Assembly (NCBI GenBank): GCA_003158755.1
Contig: PMLF01000066.1
Span: 1-5,915, forward strand
Length of the DNA: 5,915 nt
Reading direction: 5' to 3'
Source of the DNA: Elusimicrobiota bacterium
Lineage (GTDB): Bacteria; Elusimicrobiota; Elusimicrobia; FEN-1173
Positions 1 through 4,979 of the stretch are shown piece after piece (position 1 is the first letter of the stretch; each line of letters begins with the position of its first letter). Under the pieces are notes generated by a model. That model was given only the letters and a program-made list of their open reading frames with translations, did no database searches and was not told the DNA's origin. Made by a program: the position numbers and the translations under genes.

Positions 1-2
1 GT

Positions 3-326
3 GATGAACGAGCCATCGAACCTCTGATGAAGGTGGTGAGGCGTGGTCGAAAGGATAAAGACTACATGGGCGCAGTCTATGGGTTGTCGTTGATGCACTG
101 TGACCTCGTATTTCCGGAGATTCAAAAGATGGCAGAGGATGGCTACGAGACCGCCTTGGGTGTCGCGATGATCCAGAGGTATCCCGATAAGCCGGAAACC
201 CTTCTGGCGTTGAAGAAAATAGCTGAAAAGGACCCGGAGAGTTATGTTCGAGAGGACGCTCAGGATGCGATTAAAAAGATCGGGGTGGCGCGGGTAAACT
301 CTCCCGCGTTGCCGGCAACGAAGTAA
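3..326 (+). CDS. HEAT-repeat protein, C-terminal part (5' end outside window)
   Basis: The reading frame is open to the left edge. Before the first ATG (27) it already encodes DERAIEPL, a typical HEAT-repeat helix start, so the gene almost certainly begins upstream and ATG 27 is internal. The rest is helical and charged. A second clear HEAT unit runs from about PETLLALKKI through PESYVREDAQDAIKKIG (residues 56-86 counted from ATG 27), with the V-R-x-D-A-x-x-A-I pattern of HEAT helix B. HEAT repeats are generally protein-binding scaffolds; partner and pathway cannot be told. The short tail VNSPALPATK is probably disordered. The next gene starts 9 nt downstream, suggesting co-transcription. The stop codon and following bases (321-334, aagtaaacgccgcc) recur exactly at 2523-2536 behind a second HEAT-like relic. 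The repeat-family call is fairly firm; the function is unknown. Confidence 0.7.
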   Translation, partial: DERAIEPLMKVVRRGRKDKDYMGAVYGLSLMHCDLVFPEIQKMAEDGYETALGVAMIQRYPDKPETLLALKKIAEKDPESYVREDAQDAIKKIGVARVNSPALPATK

Positions 327-335
327 ACGCCGCCA

Positions 336-977
336 ATGTCTAGGGAAGAAGGAAAGTTGGGAAGGAGTGCGCGTTGGCGTTGGCGGCTGATCGCGGCGTT
401 GCTCGTCGTGTTGACCGCATGGGTGGCCTTCAAGGTATTGCGCCGACCGCTGGAGAGGCGGGTTCCGACGCGGGCCGAGGTGGCCGCGGTCTTCGCGCGG
501 GTGCCGACACCAACCACCCCAGATGAAAAGAGGATAGACGAGCTCTTGAAGGAGCTCCAAGACCCGAAGACCAGTCGTGAAAGATTCTTCAAGGCATCGG
601 AGGAGACTTTGCGGCTGGAGGAGAAAGCGCACGGGCACCAGGGACAGCCCATGGACCTGGCTATCCATAAGATGCTGGCGCACGCCTACACCGACGAGGG
701 CCGGTATCGGGAAGCCATCCCCCATTGGGAGGCGCTGCTGGCGGCCGGGCCGGAACGACCCGAGGACCGATTTCTTTTAGAATGGATGTTGTCCAGCAGT
801 TGGGAGGCTCTTAAAGATTGGCCCAAGGCCAGGCAACACGCCGAGGCGACCCTTGCCATCGCCCGGTCGGCCGGAATGAGCAAAGAGAACCTCGTGAAAT
901 TCGAGCAGGAGCTTGACAACATCAAGGCAATGGAGAGGAAGCCGTTGAACTCCCCCGCGGTCAAGTCGGCGCAGTAA
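336..977 (+). CDS. Membrane-anchored TPR-like protein
   Basis: A 213-aa protein. Residues 17-33 form one hydrophobic segment (LIAALLVVLTAWVAFKV region), preceded by the basic stretch RWRWR and followed by K and RR, so it reads as a single N-terminal membrane anchor; orientation is uncertain because both flanks are positive. The remainder is soluble and helical. Residues about 108-139 match a TPR unit (AHAYTDEGRYREAIPHWEALLAAGP: A at helix A, Y-x-E-A-I at helix B), and 147-180 look like a weaker second unit (SSWEALKDWPKARQHAEATLAIA). TPRs are protein-protein interaction modules. The start has no good Shine-Dalgarno sequence, but it is the only ATG that keeps the membrane segment, and the gap to the HEAT gene is only 9 nt. 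This supports a two-gene unit with translational coupling or leaderless-like initiation. The specific role is unknown. Confidence 0.65.
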   Translation: MSREEGKLGRSARWRWRLIAALLVVLTAWVAFKVLRRPLERRVPTRAEVAAVFARVPTPTTPDEKRIDELLKELQDPKTSRERFFKASEETLRLEEKAHGHQGQPMDLAIHKMLAHAYTDEGRYREAIPHWEALLAAGPERPEDRFLLEWMLSSSWEALKDWPKARQHAEATLAIARSAGMSKENLVKFEQELDNIKAMERKPLNSPAVKSAQ

Positions 978-986
978 AGGCGCTCG

Positions 987-1013
987 CCGGGAAGGGAGAA
1001 TCCCGGTCGTTTT
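987..1013 (+). terminator. Putative intrinsic terminator after the TPR-like gene
   Basis: CCGGGA (987-992) and TCCCGG (1001-1006) form a perfect 6-bp stem, extendable by one G-T pair, around an 8-nt loop. TTTT follows at 1010-1013. It begins 9 nt after the TPR-like stop codon and 75 nt before the next start, a sensible place to end the HEAT/TPR unit. The T-tract is short, so termination may be partial. Confidence 0.4.
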
Positions 1014-1075
1014 CAAGACGGCCGTCCTAAAGTGAACGCCGGAAGGCGAACGGTAAATTAATCCGACTGGATTTC

Positions 1076-1081
1076 AAGGTG
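1076..1081 (+). promoter_or_regulatory. Ribosome binding site that decides the start of the 1088 gene
   Basis: AAGGTG lies 6 nt before ATG 1088. The alternative GTG start at 1079 sits inside this motif and has no comparable site of its own, so ATG 1088 is preferred. Confidence 0.5.
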
Positions 1082-1087
1082 TCTCCG

Positions 1088-1849
1088 ATGAACAATCCCA
1101 TACGCCAATCGCTGCTCGAGTTGATAAACCAACATTTGAAGCTGAAAGAATACAAGGTGTGCCTCGCGGTCTGGTTCGACCGAGGAACGGTGAAACAAGG
1201 GGTGGCATGCCTGCTTGAGGTCGCGGAACAATTCGACTATTTGGCGATGGTGCACGAACAGGCCAACAGTTACGGCCTGGGGTCGATCAAGACCCTGCGT
1301 CATTGGATGGTTTCGCCGAAGCTGCTTGAAGGAGTCCTCTCCGGATCAAACCCCGCCTATTCCGAACTGCGCGATAAGCTTACCGATTTCGAGGTCTTGT
1401 CGATCGATCCGGATTCCTTGGGCAGAAAGGCCATGGAGAAATTCGGGGCGGGATTCACCTTGCCGGAGAACACCGTCGTGGGTTGGTACGTTCCTGCGAA
1501 TGAAATCCCTCAAGTCCAAAGCCAGGGGGATCGATTCTTCGGGAACGCGAGGCCGGACTCCGCGATCGCAATTTTGGAGGAATCCGCGGACTTCGTTCAC
1601 CGGAAGGGGCTTATGTTCTCGCCCGACCCTCTTTCGGGGCGGTGGTTTCCGAATACCGGTGAGGGGATGCTGGATCGGACGTGGTATCAGGACTGGCGGC
1701 AGGGCAAGCCGGGCGGATTCCTGTTGCGGGGGGGGAGGTTCTGCCGTATAATCGGGTTTGAAGTGATAGCAAAACCTTCTTTTTCTAAGATCATAAATAC
1801 TTCGAATCCGGGCCATATGTATGTTCAGGTTTTGCTCAAAGCGGAGTAA
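1088..1849 (+). CDS. Hypothetical protein, 253 aa, first gene of an unrecognised pair
   Basis: I do not recognise the family. The start is ATG 1088, with AAGGTG 6 nt upstream; the ORF could also begin at GTG 1079, adding three residues. The protein is soluble, with no signal peptide or membrane segment. The N-terminal third is helical (QSLLELINQHLKLKEYKVC, then LLEVAEQFDYLAMVHEQA). The centre and C-terminus are richer in aromatics, Gly and Pro and look alpha/beta (TVVGWYVPANEIP, RTWYQDWRQGKPGGF, GHMYVQVLLKAE). No nuclease, HTH, NTPase or protease motif is evident. Codon use is balanced and the length is robust, so it is very likely a real gene. The next gene follows after 6 nt, so the two are probably co-translated and may work together. 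Around 1727-1737 there is a run of G (ggggggg), a possible slippage site, but the frame stays open through it. Confidence 0.6.
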   Translation: MNNPIRQSLLELINQHLKLKEYKVCLAVWFDRGTVKQGVACLLEVAEQFDYLAMVHEQANSYGLGSIKTLRHWMVSPKLLEGVLSGSNPAYSELRDKLTDFEVLSIDPDSLGRKAMEKFGAGFTLPENTVVGWYVPANEIPQVQSQGDRFFGNARPDSAIAILEESADFVHRKGLMFSPDPLSGRWFPNTGEGMLDRTWYQDWRQGKPGGFLLRGGRFCRIIGFEVIAKPSFSKIINTSNPGHMYVQVLLKAE

Positions 1850-1855
1850 GTTCTG

Positions 1856-2353
1856 ATGGAGAATCCTGAAAAGGGTCCGACCCAATCGGCGTTGGACCGG
1901 TTGGACGCCGAGCTGAAGGCCCGGTTTCGAGCCGACCAGTCCGCCTATTTGAAAGTGGCGAATGAGATCATCCATTCGGAGCTGTGCGCTCTTTTCATGG
2001 AGCTTAAGGCGCGGTTCGTCAGGTACCGGCAGGAGTCTTTCAAATACGAGCCGTCCTTTCAGCCGACCCCCGCGATTGGGACGCATGTCAAGATCAAGTG
2101 CCTTGAGTTGGATTCTTTCTGGGATTTCGTTTTGGTCCAGACCGCCGACCGAACGGGCAAAAGGGTCTTTTTGGATGTGGAAGCCGAGGGACAGAAAGTC
2201 AAATTGCCGGGGATGGAAACCACCGCCCCCGTTTGGGCCGTCACGGATATTCCCGTCATTGAAGATCAGATTCGCAGCCTTGTTCAAAAATACTTTGAAC
2301 TTTTGCTCCCCAGGATATTGCCTGGCAAGCCTGGTGAGGGAGCCGTGGGATGA
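1856..2353 (+). CDS. Hypothetical protein, 165 aa, second gene of the pair
   Basis: Family not recognised. ATG 1856 follows the upstream stop by 6 nt, with GGAG at 1843-1846 as a plausible ribosome site inside the end of the previous gene, so the pair is tightly coupled. The first ~65 residues are charged and helical (ALDRLDAELKARFRADQSAYLKVANEII, then ELKARFVRYRQESF), possibly coiled-coil. A beta-rich middle follows (HVKIKCLELDSFWDFVLVQTA, RVFLDVEAEGQKVKL), then a helix (IEDQIRSLVQKYFELLLPRIL). The last residues (PGKPGEGAVG) are low in complexity and may be an altered C-terminus. The +1 frame just beyond carries a protein-like tail ending at 2426, so an old frameshift near 2310-2345 is possible. 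No signal peptide or membrane segment is present. Confidence 0.55.
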   Translation: MENPEKGPTQSALDRLDAELKARFRADQSAYLKVANEIIHSELCALFMELKARFVRYRQESFKYEPSFQPTPAIGTHVKIKCLELDSFWDFVLVQTADRTGKRVFLDVEAEGQKVKLPGMETTAPVWAVTDIPVIEDQIRSLVQKYFELLLPRILPGKPGEGAVG

Positions 2354-2426
2354 GCGATGGGAATCGTCCATGATCCGCCGGGTCATCAAAGAATGGTTGG
2401 CGGGGAAGGGGATCAAGTGGAAATGA

Positions 2427-2528
2427 AGGGGCGCGCCAGAGAGTCACGTCCGCGACGATGCCAAAGAGGCGATTGAAAAAATAAAGGCGTCCAGCGGGAA
2501 AGAGGATGCGCCGAGCGCGGTAAAGTAA
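2427..2528 (+). pseudogene. Relic of the 3' end of a second HEAT-repeat gene
   Basis: After a TGA at 2424-2426, this frame encodes PESHVRDDAKEAIEKIKASSGKEDAPSAVK-stop (from 2436), cut here only by the stop. It aligns with the end of the HEAT gene at the left edge: PESHVRDDAKEAIEKI against PESYVREDAQDAIKKI, 11 of 16 identical. The stop context aagtaaacgccgcc (2523-2536) is identical to 321-334. No start codon with a ribosome site and no upstream HEAT repeats are present, so this is a truncated remnant rather than a gene. It shows that a second HEAT-gene copy once stood here and lost its body. Confidence 0.6.
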
Positions 2529-2584
2529 ACGCCGCCGAAGCCGAAGGAAGAAACGAACAATTTGCGGGAACGGGGTCAGGGTAA

Positions 2585-2887
2585 ATGACGGAGGAGGAGA
2601 TTCTAACCAAGGTGGTGGAGATCCTCCGGCGGAGGCTGCCGGAGGATTTCCACGGCAAGGTGTTCTTGTTCGGGAGCCGTGCGGCGGGGACGGGCGAGGA
2701 CCGGAGCGATTTCGAGATCGGGATCGAGGGGGAGGATCCGGTGCCTCCCGGGACGATGAGGGAAATCCATTGGGAGACCGACGGGCTGCCGATCCTGTAC
2801 ACGGTGTCGGTGATGGATTTCGCGGGGATGTCGGGGGAATTCGTGAGGGTGGCGAAGGAGCATACGCGGGTGTTGTTTGAGCGATGA
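2585..2887 (+). CDS. Orphan minimal nucleotidyltransferase (MNT, MntA/HI0073-like), degenerate active site
   Basis: A 100-aa protein of the MNT family. Members usually act as antitoxin of a HEPN toxin by transferring AMP groups to it. The glycine-serine motif is FLFGSRAAGT (residues 28-36), followed by RSDFEIGIEG (40-49). The canonical D-x-D acidic pair appears as D42-F-E44, and the third acidic position, in the later strand before MDF, is a serine (S75) where the paralogue at 5042 has glutamate. Two of the three metal-binding acids are therefore changed, and activity may be reduced or lost. It is 55/100 identical to that paralogue. ATG 2585 has only a weak ribosome site (CAGGG 2577-2581). 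No intact HEPN gene follows; only its first codons survive at 2877. The family call is firm, the loss of activity is inferred. Confidence 0.85.
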   Translation: MTEEEILTKVVEILRRRLPEDFHGKVFLFGSRAAGTGEDRSDFEIGIEGEDPVPPGTMREIHWETDGLPILYTVSVMDFAGMSGEFVRVAKEHTRVLFER

Positions 2888-2915
2888 AGGGCCAAGAACC
2901 GGTTTTTTCAGGTGA
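2877..2915 (+). pseudogene. Start of a lost HEPN partner gene
   Basis: In the intact module the HEPN gene starts with ATG at 5355, eight bases before the MNT stop, reading MSDK. Here the equivalent position, also eight bases before the MNT stop, is TTG (2877-2879), then AGC GAT GAA. The frame reads (M)SDEGPRTGFFR and stops at 2913-2915. The match in position and first codons makes this a remnant of the partner start, with start codon changed and body lost. Nothing resembling the rest of HEPN is seen up to 3068. Confidence 0.5.
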
Positions 2916-3033
2916 TGGCGCATTGACCCATCCAAACCGCGCAAGGGATCATTTACAAAATGAACGGGCACGTTCCAAATCTATTGCGGTCGGGCATCCG
3001 GGGGAGACGATGCTGAACGGGAGCGAAAATATC

Positions 3034-3045
3034 CGGCGGTCGCCG
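3034..3045. promoter_or_regulatory. Possible operator palindrome before the XRE gene
   Basis: CGGCG-GT-CGCCG is a perfect 5-bp inverted repeat ending 23 nt before the XRE start codon. Regulators of this family often bind such sites upstream of their own gene. In GC-rich DNA such a short palindrome is not rare, so this is weak evidence. Confidence 0.2.
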
Positions 3046-3068
3046 AAAGCGGAACGGGAGAGGTCCGC

Positions 3069-3452
3069 ATGACGAAGCGTCCGTTGAACGCCGAAGTCAA
3101 GAAGGAACTCGGTCTGCGGGTCCTCGCGCTGCGAAAGGCGCGGGGGCTCAGCCAAGCGGAGATGGCGAAGAAATGCGGCCTTCATTGGACGTACATCGGC
3201 GGCGTGGAGCGCGGGGAACGGAACCCGACGCTGACGACCCTGAGGCGGCTGGCGGAAAGCTTGGGGGTGGACCTGCCTCCCTTGCTGGGACGTCTGGAGA
3301 AAGGGGAGAGTCCCGTCCTGACGGAGAGGGACAAGCGGCGGCAAGAAATCGTGAAGTGGCTCCAGAAAGGGAGCGAAGCCGCCGTCGCCTTGTCTTTCCG
3401 GGTGATACAGGTCATCATCCGGGAAGAGAAGAAACGGGGGAAAGGACGATAG
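3069..3452 (+). CDS. XRE-family helix-turn-helix transcriptional regulator
   Basis: A 127-aa protein with a Cro/C1-type HTH domain at residues about 16-74. LRVLALRKARGLSQAEMAKK covers helices 1-2, CGLHWTYIGGVERGERNPT the recognition helix and the typical E-R-G-x-R-N-P turn, and LTTLRRLAESLGVDLPPLL the closing helices. Such proteins bind DNA and usually repress their own or neighbouring genes. The C-terminal part (85-127) is charged and helical (TERDKRRQEIVKWL, then SFRVIQVIIREEKKR) and may serve dimerisation; it has no recognisable enzyme or ligand domain. GGGAGAGG (3056-3063) gives a good ribosome site 5 nt before the ATG. It lies between the orphan MNT gene and the DUF1016-SNase fusion gene and could regulate either. 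A terminator-like hairpin follows downstream. The family is certain; the target is unknown. Confidence 0.85.
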   Translation: MTKRPLNAEVKKELGLRVLALRKARGLSQAEMAKKCGLHWTYIGGVERGERNPTLTTLRRLAESLGVDLPPLLGRLEKGESPVLTERDKRRQEIVKWLQKGSEAAVALSFRVIQVIIREEKKRGKGR

Positions 3453-3475
3453 CCATCGGATCCCATTTTGTCGGG

Positions 3476-3494
3476 GGCGGGTCTAAGATCCGCC
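3476..3494 (+). other. Hairpin 1 in the 3453-3618 intergenic region
   Basis: GGCGGGTC (3476-3483) pairs with GATCCGCC (3487-3494), with one G-T pair, around the 3-nt loop TAA. It sits 24 nt after the XRE stop. No T-run follows, so it is not a classic terminator; it could stabilise the XRE mRNA 3' end or be part of a structured RNA. Confidence 0.35.
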
Positions 3495-3512
3495 ACTGCG
3501 TAAGAACCGGAG

Positions 3513-3527
3513 GCCGCTTTGAGCGGC
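3513..3527 (+). other. Hairpin 2 in the 3453-3618 intergenic region
   Basis: GCCGCT and AGCGGC form a perfect 6-bp stem around the loop TTG. It lies between hairpin 1 and the terminator-like hairpin, and is not followed by a T-run. Function is unknown. Confidence 0.35.
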
Positions 3528-3568
3528 GGGATTGTCCTTGGGGCGATTGATCCCATCGATGACGGGGG

Positions 3569-3598
3569 ACCATCGGGGCGCGGGCTCCGGTGGTTTTT
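3569..3598 (+). terminator. Likely intrinsic terminator between the XRE gene and the DUF1016-SNase gene
   Basis: ACCATCGGGG (3569-3578) pairs with GCTCCGGTGGT sequence at 3585-3594 to give a 10-pair stem with two G-T pairs and the loop CGCGGG, followed by TTTTT (3594-3598) and a second TTTT shortly after. It ends about 20 nt before the next start codon. It could therefore close the XRE transcript, or act as an attenuator in the leader of the fusion gene if transcription starts upstream. Confidence 0.5.
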
Positions 3599-3618
3599 GA
3601 CTTTTCGGGGGGTCGGGC

Positions 3619-4425
3619 ATGGGTGAGAACGGCGACGGGAAGGTGCTGACGGCGGAGGCGAAGAGGCGGTTGGTGAAGGATTTGGGCGCGTTGTTGGCTC
3701 CGGTGAAGGAGGGGGACGCGCGGGAGAGCGCTCTGACGGTTCGGGTGTATTGGCAACTGGGGAACCGGTTGGTGGAGGAAGGTCTGACGGGGCGGGCGAA
3801 CTACGGGTCGGCGGTGACGGGTGAAATCGCCGAAGCGATGGGGGTGAAGGAGCGTCTGGTTCAGGATTGGGTGAGTTTCCGTCGGACGTACGAAACGCCG
3901 CCGGAGGGGTTGCTGTGGACGCAATACCGGGAGCTGTCGCGGGTGAAGGACGCGGGAGCGCGGGCGTTCTACGAAAAGGCGGCGGTGAACGAAGGGTGGG
4001 GCGGCCGGGAGCTGGGGCGGGCGATCCGGGAAGGGCGGTATCGGAAGACGTGGAACGAAAAGCGCGTGGACCGACCGACGGGGAAGCGGTATATTTACAA
4101 GGCGCGGGTGGCGAACGTCGTGGACGGGGACACGGTGGACTGCGAAATTGAGGTCGGCTTCGACGTGATCCGGCGGGAGCGGCTGCGGTTGGCGGGGATC
4201 GACGCGCCGGAGATGGACACGAAGGCGGGGCCGGCGTCCAAGGCCTACGTGCAGGAACGCCTGGCGGGCGCGGAGACGGTGACGATCCAAACGCGGTGGG
4301 AGGACAAATACGGGCGGTACGTGGCGCATGTATTTTACGGCGAGGGCAACGCGGACGAGGTGTACGAGCGGGGGCAGTATTTGAACGCCGAGCTGGTATC
4401 GAAGGGGCTGGCGAAGCGGTATTAG
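3619..4425 (+). CDS. DUF1016 (YhcG-type) N-terminal domain fused to an SNase-family nuclease domain
   Basis: A 268-aa two-domain protein. Residues about 14-140 resemble the DUF1016 N-terminal domain: VYWQLGNRLVEEG (43-55), a NYGSAVTGEIAEAMG stretch, then LWTQYRELSRVKDAGARAFYEKAA and NEGWGGRELGRAI. In YhcG proteins this helical domain normally precedes a PD-(D/E)XK nuclease. Here residues about 157-268 are instead a staphylococcal-nuclease (thermonuclease) domain: VVDGDTV (D169, D171), RLAGIDAPE (R190, D195, E198) and DKYGR (R233). These match the calcium ligands and the catalytic Arg-Glu-Arg of S. aureus nuclease, so phosphodiesterase activity is likely. No signal peptide is present, so it should act in the cytoplasm, unlike secreted thermonucleases. 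The ribosome site is only a G-run (3607-3612). Strong G over C in the coding strand. Domain calls are firm; the biological target (foreign DNA, RNA or host nucleic acid) is unknown. Confidence 0.85.
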   Translation: MGENGDGKVLTAEAKRRLVKDLGALLAPVKEGDARESALTVRVYWQLGNRLVEEGLTGRANYGSAVTGEIAEAMGVKERLVQDWVSFRRTYETPPEGLLWTQYRELSRVKDAGARAFYEKAAVNEGWGGRELGRAIREGRYRKTWNEKRVDRPTGKRYIYKARVANVVDGDTVDCEIEVGFDVIRRERLRLAGIDAPEMDTKAGPASKAYVQERLAGAETVTIQTRWEDKYGRYVAHVFYGEGNADEVYERGQYLNAELVSKGLAKRY

Positions 4426-4437
4426 GGGGACCGCTTC

Positions 4438-4454
4438 CCGCACGCGGGGTGCGG
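4438..4454 (+). terminator. Hairpin between the fusion nuclease and the ParD-ParE module
   Basis: CCGCAC (4438-4443) and GTGCGG (4449-4454) form a perfect stem around the loop GCGGG, 12 nt after the nuclease stop. AATTTA follows instead of a T-run. It may be a weak terminator or simply an mRNA-stabilising stem; the TA genes begin 45 nt further on. Confidence 0.3.
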
Positions 4455-4487
4455 AATTTAGAGGGTGAAATCGAGATCGTGAAAGGA

Positions 4488-4496
4488 AAGGAGGGG
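4488..4496 (+). promoter_or_regulatory. Strong ribosome binding site of the antitoxin gene
   Basis: AAGGAGGGG ends 2 nt before ATG 4499 (AGGAGG core, 4-nt spacer). It is the best Shine-Dalgarno sequence in the window, fitting an antitoxin that is made in excess of its toxin. Confidence 0.6.
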
Positions 4497-4498
4497 AT

Positions 4499-4681
4499 AT
4501 GAACGCGGCGAAGCGGATGGTGATGACGGTGATTCGGGAGCAGCCGGAGGACAGCAGCTACGATGAGATCGTGCGGGAGCTGGCGTTCCGCGGCATGGTG
4601 GAGCGCGGGTTGAAGGAAGCGAAGGCCGGGAAACTGATTTCCCATGGGGAGATGGGGCGGCGGATTCGAAAATGGCGTTGA
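4499..4681 (+). CDS. ParD-like antitoxin of a ParD-ParE type module
   Basis: A 60-aa protein resembling the short antitoxins that accompany RelE/ParE toxins. It begins MNAAKRMVMTVIREQPEDSSYDE, where this group has A-x-x-x-I-x-x-L-P-D-D-x-x-W/Y-x-D-I. It continues IVRELAFRGMVERGLKEAKAGKLISHGEMGRRI, the familiar V/I-x-x-K/R-I/V-E-x-G-L-x-x-x-x-x-G-x-x-I-x-H-x-E pattern. In this group the C-terminal part wraps the toxin. The gene has an excellent ribosome site and overlaps the toxin gene by 10 nt (ATG 4672 lies before its stop at 4679-4681), so the two are translationally coupled. No obvious palindromic operator is seen just upstream. The assignment rests on sequence pattern plus the adjacent ParE-like gene. 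Confidence 0.7.
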   Translation: MNAAKRMVMTVIREQPEDSSYDEIVRELAFRGMVERGLKEAKAGKLISHGEMGRRIRKWR

Positions 4682-4923
4682 GGGTGGAGTGGACGCCGGA
4701 AGCCGAACGGTGGCTGAAGGCGATTCACGACTACATTGGGGAGGACAGTCCCGCGGCGGCGCGGCGGGTGGCGGAGGATATTTACGAAAGGGCGAAAGTC
4801 TTGGCCGACTATCCCGGGATCGGTTACCGGCGGATCGCGTATTGGGCGAGGGAGAAAGACGTCGTGATTTTGGGCGTGTTCCATGGTTCGATGGATTTGA
4901 AGAGATGGTTGGTGGTCCCTTGA
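4672..4923 (+). CDS. ParE/RelE-superfamily toxin, apparently shortened
   Basis: An 83-aa protein starting inside the antitoxin gene. Residues 4-50 are typical of the family: VEWTPEAERWLKAIHDYI, then AARRVAEDIYERAKVLADYPGIGYR. The end VVILGVFHGSMDLKRWL (65-81) is the usual last strand and tail. In between, relatives carry a strand region of roughly 15-20 residues (R-E-L/I-x-x-G-x-Y-R-I-x-Y-R); here GYR (51-53) is joined directly to RIAYW. The protein is thus shorter than the usual ~95-100 residues and lacks a core beta strand with a conserved arginine. A deletion between two copies of a TACCGG-type sequence would explain it. The toxin may be inactive. ParE toxins act on gyrase and RelE toxins on ribosome-bound mRNA; which applies cannot be told. 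Confidence 0.7.
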   Translation: MALRVEWTPEAERWLKAIHDYIGEDSPAAARRVAEDIYERAKVLADYPGIGYRRIAYWAREKDVVILGVFHGSMDLKRWLVVP

Positions 4924-4979
4924 CGGTGAATGTGGAGAGTCGTTGTGAAACCAATGAAAATGGAAAGGATTGAGTGTCG

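Noticed and set aside
2357..2476. A 39-codon + strand ORF after the 165-aa gene
   Set aside because: No convincing ribosome site and no protein-like pattern; it crosses two relics readable in another frame.
2884..3072. A 62-codon + strand ORF overlapping the orphan MNT stop as ATGA
   Set aside because: The overlap resembles coupling, but the product is unpatterned and matches nothing in HEPN, and the ORF runs into the XRE start. The region is better seen as decayed partner sequence.
4296..4502. A 68-codon + strand ORF overlapping the nuclease 3' end
   Set aside because: It is a Gly/Arg/Ala-rich shadow frame of the SNase domain with no ribosome site.
4920..4948. Promoter for the MNT-HEPN module (TTGACG with a 17-nt spacer)
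   Set aside because: The matching -10 position (TTGTGA) is a poor fit to TATAAT, so only half of a promoter is present.
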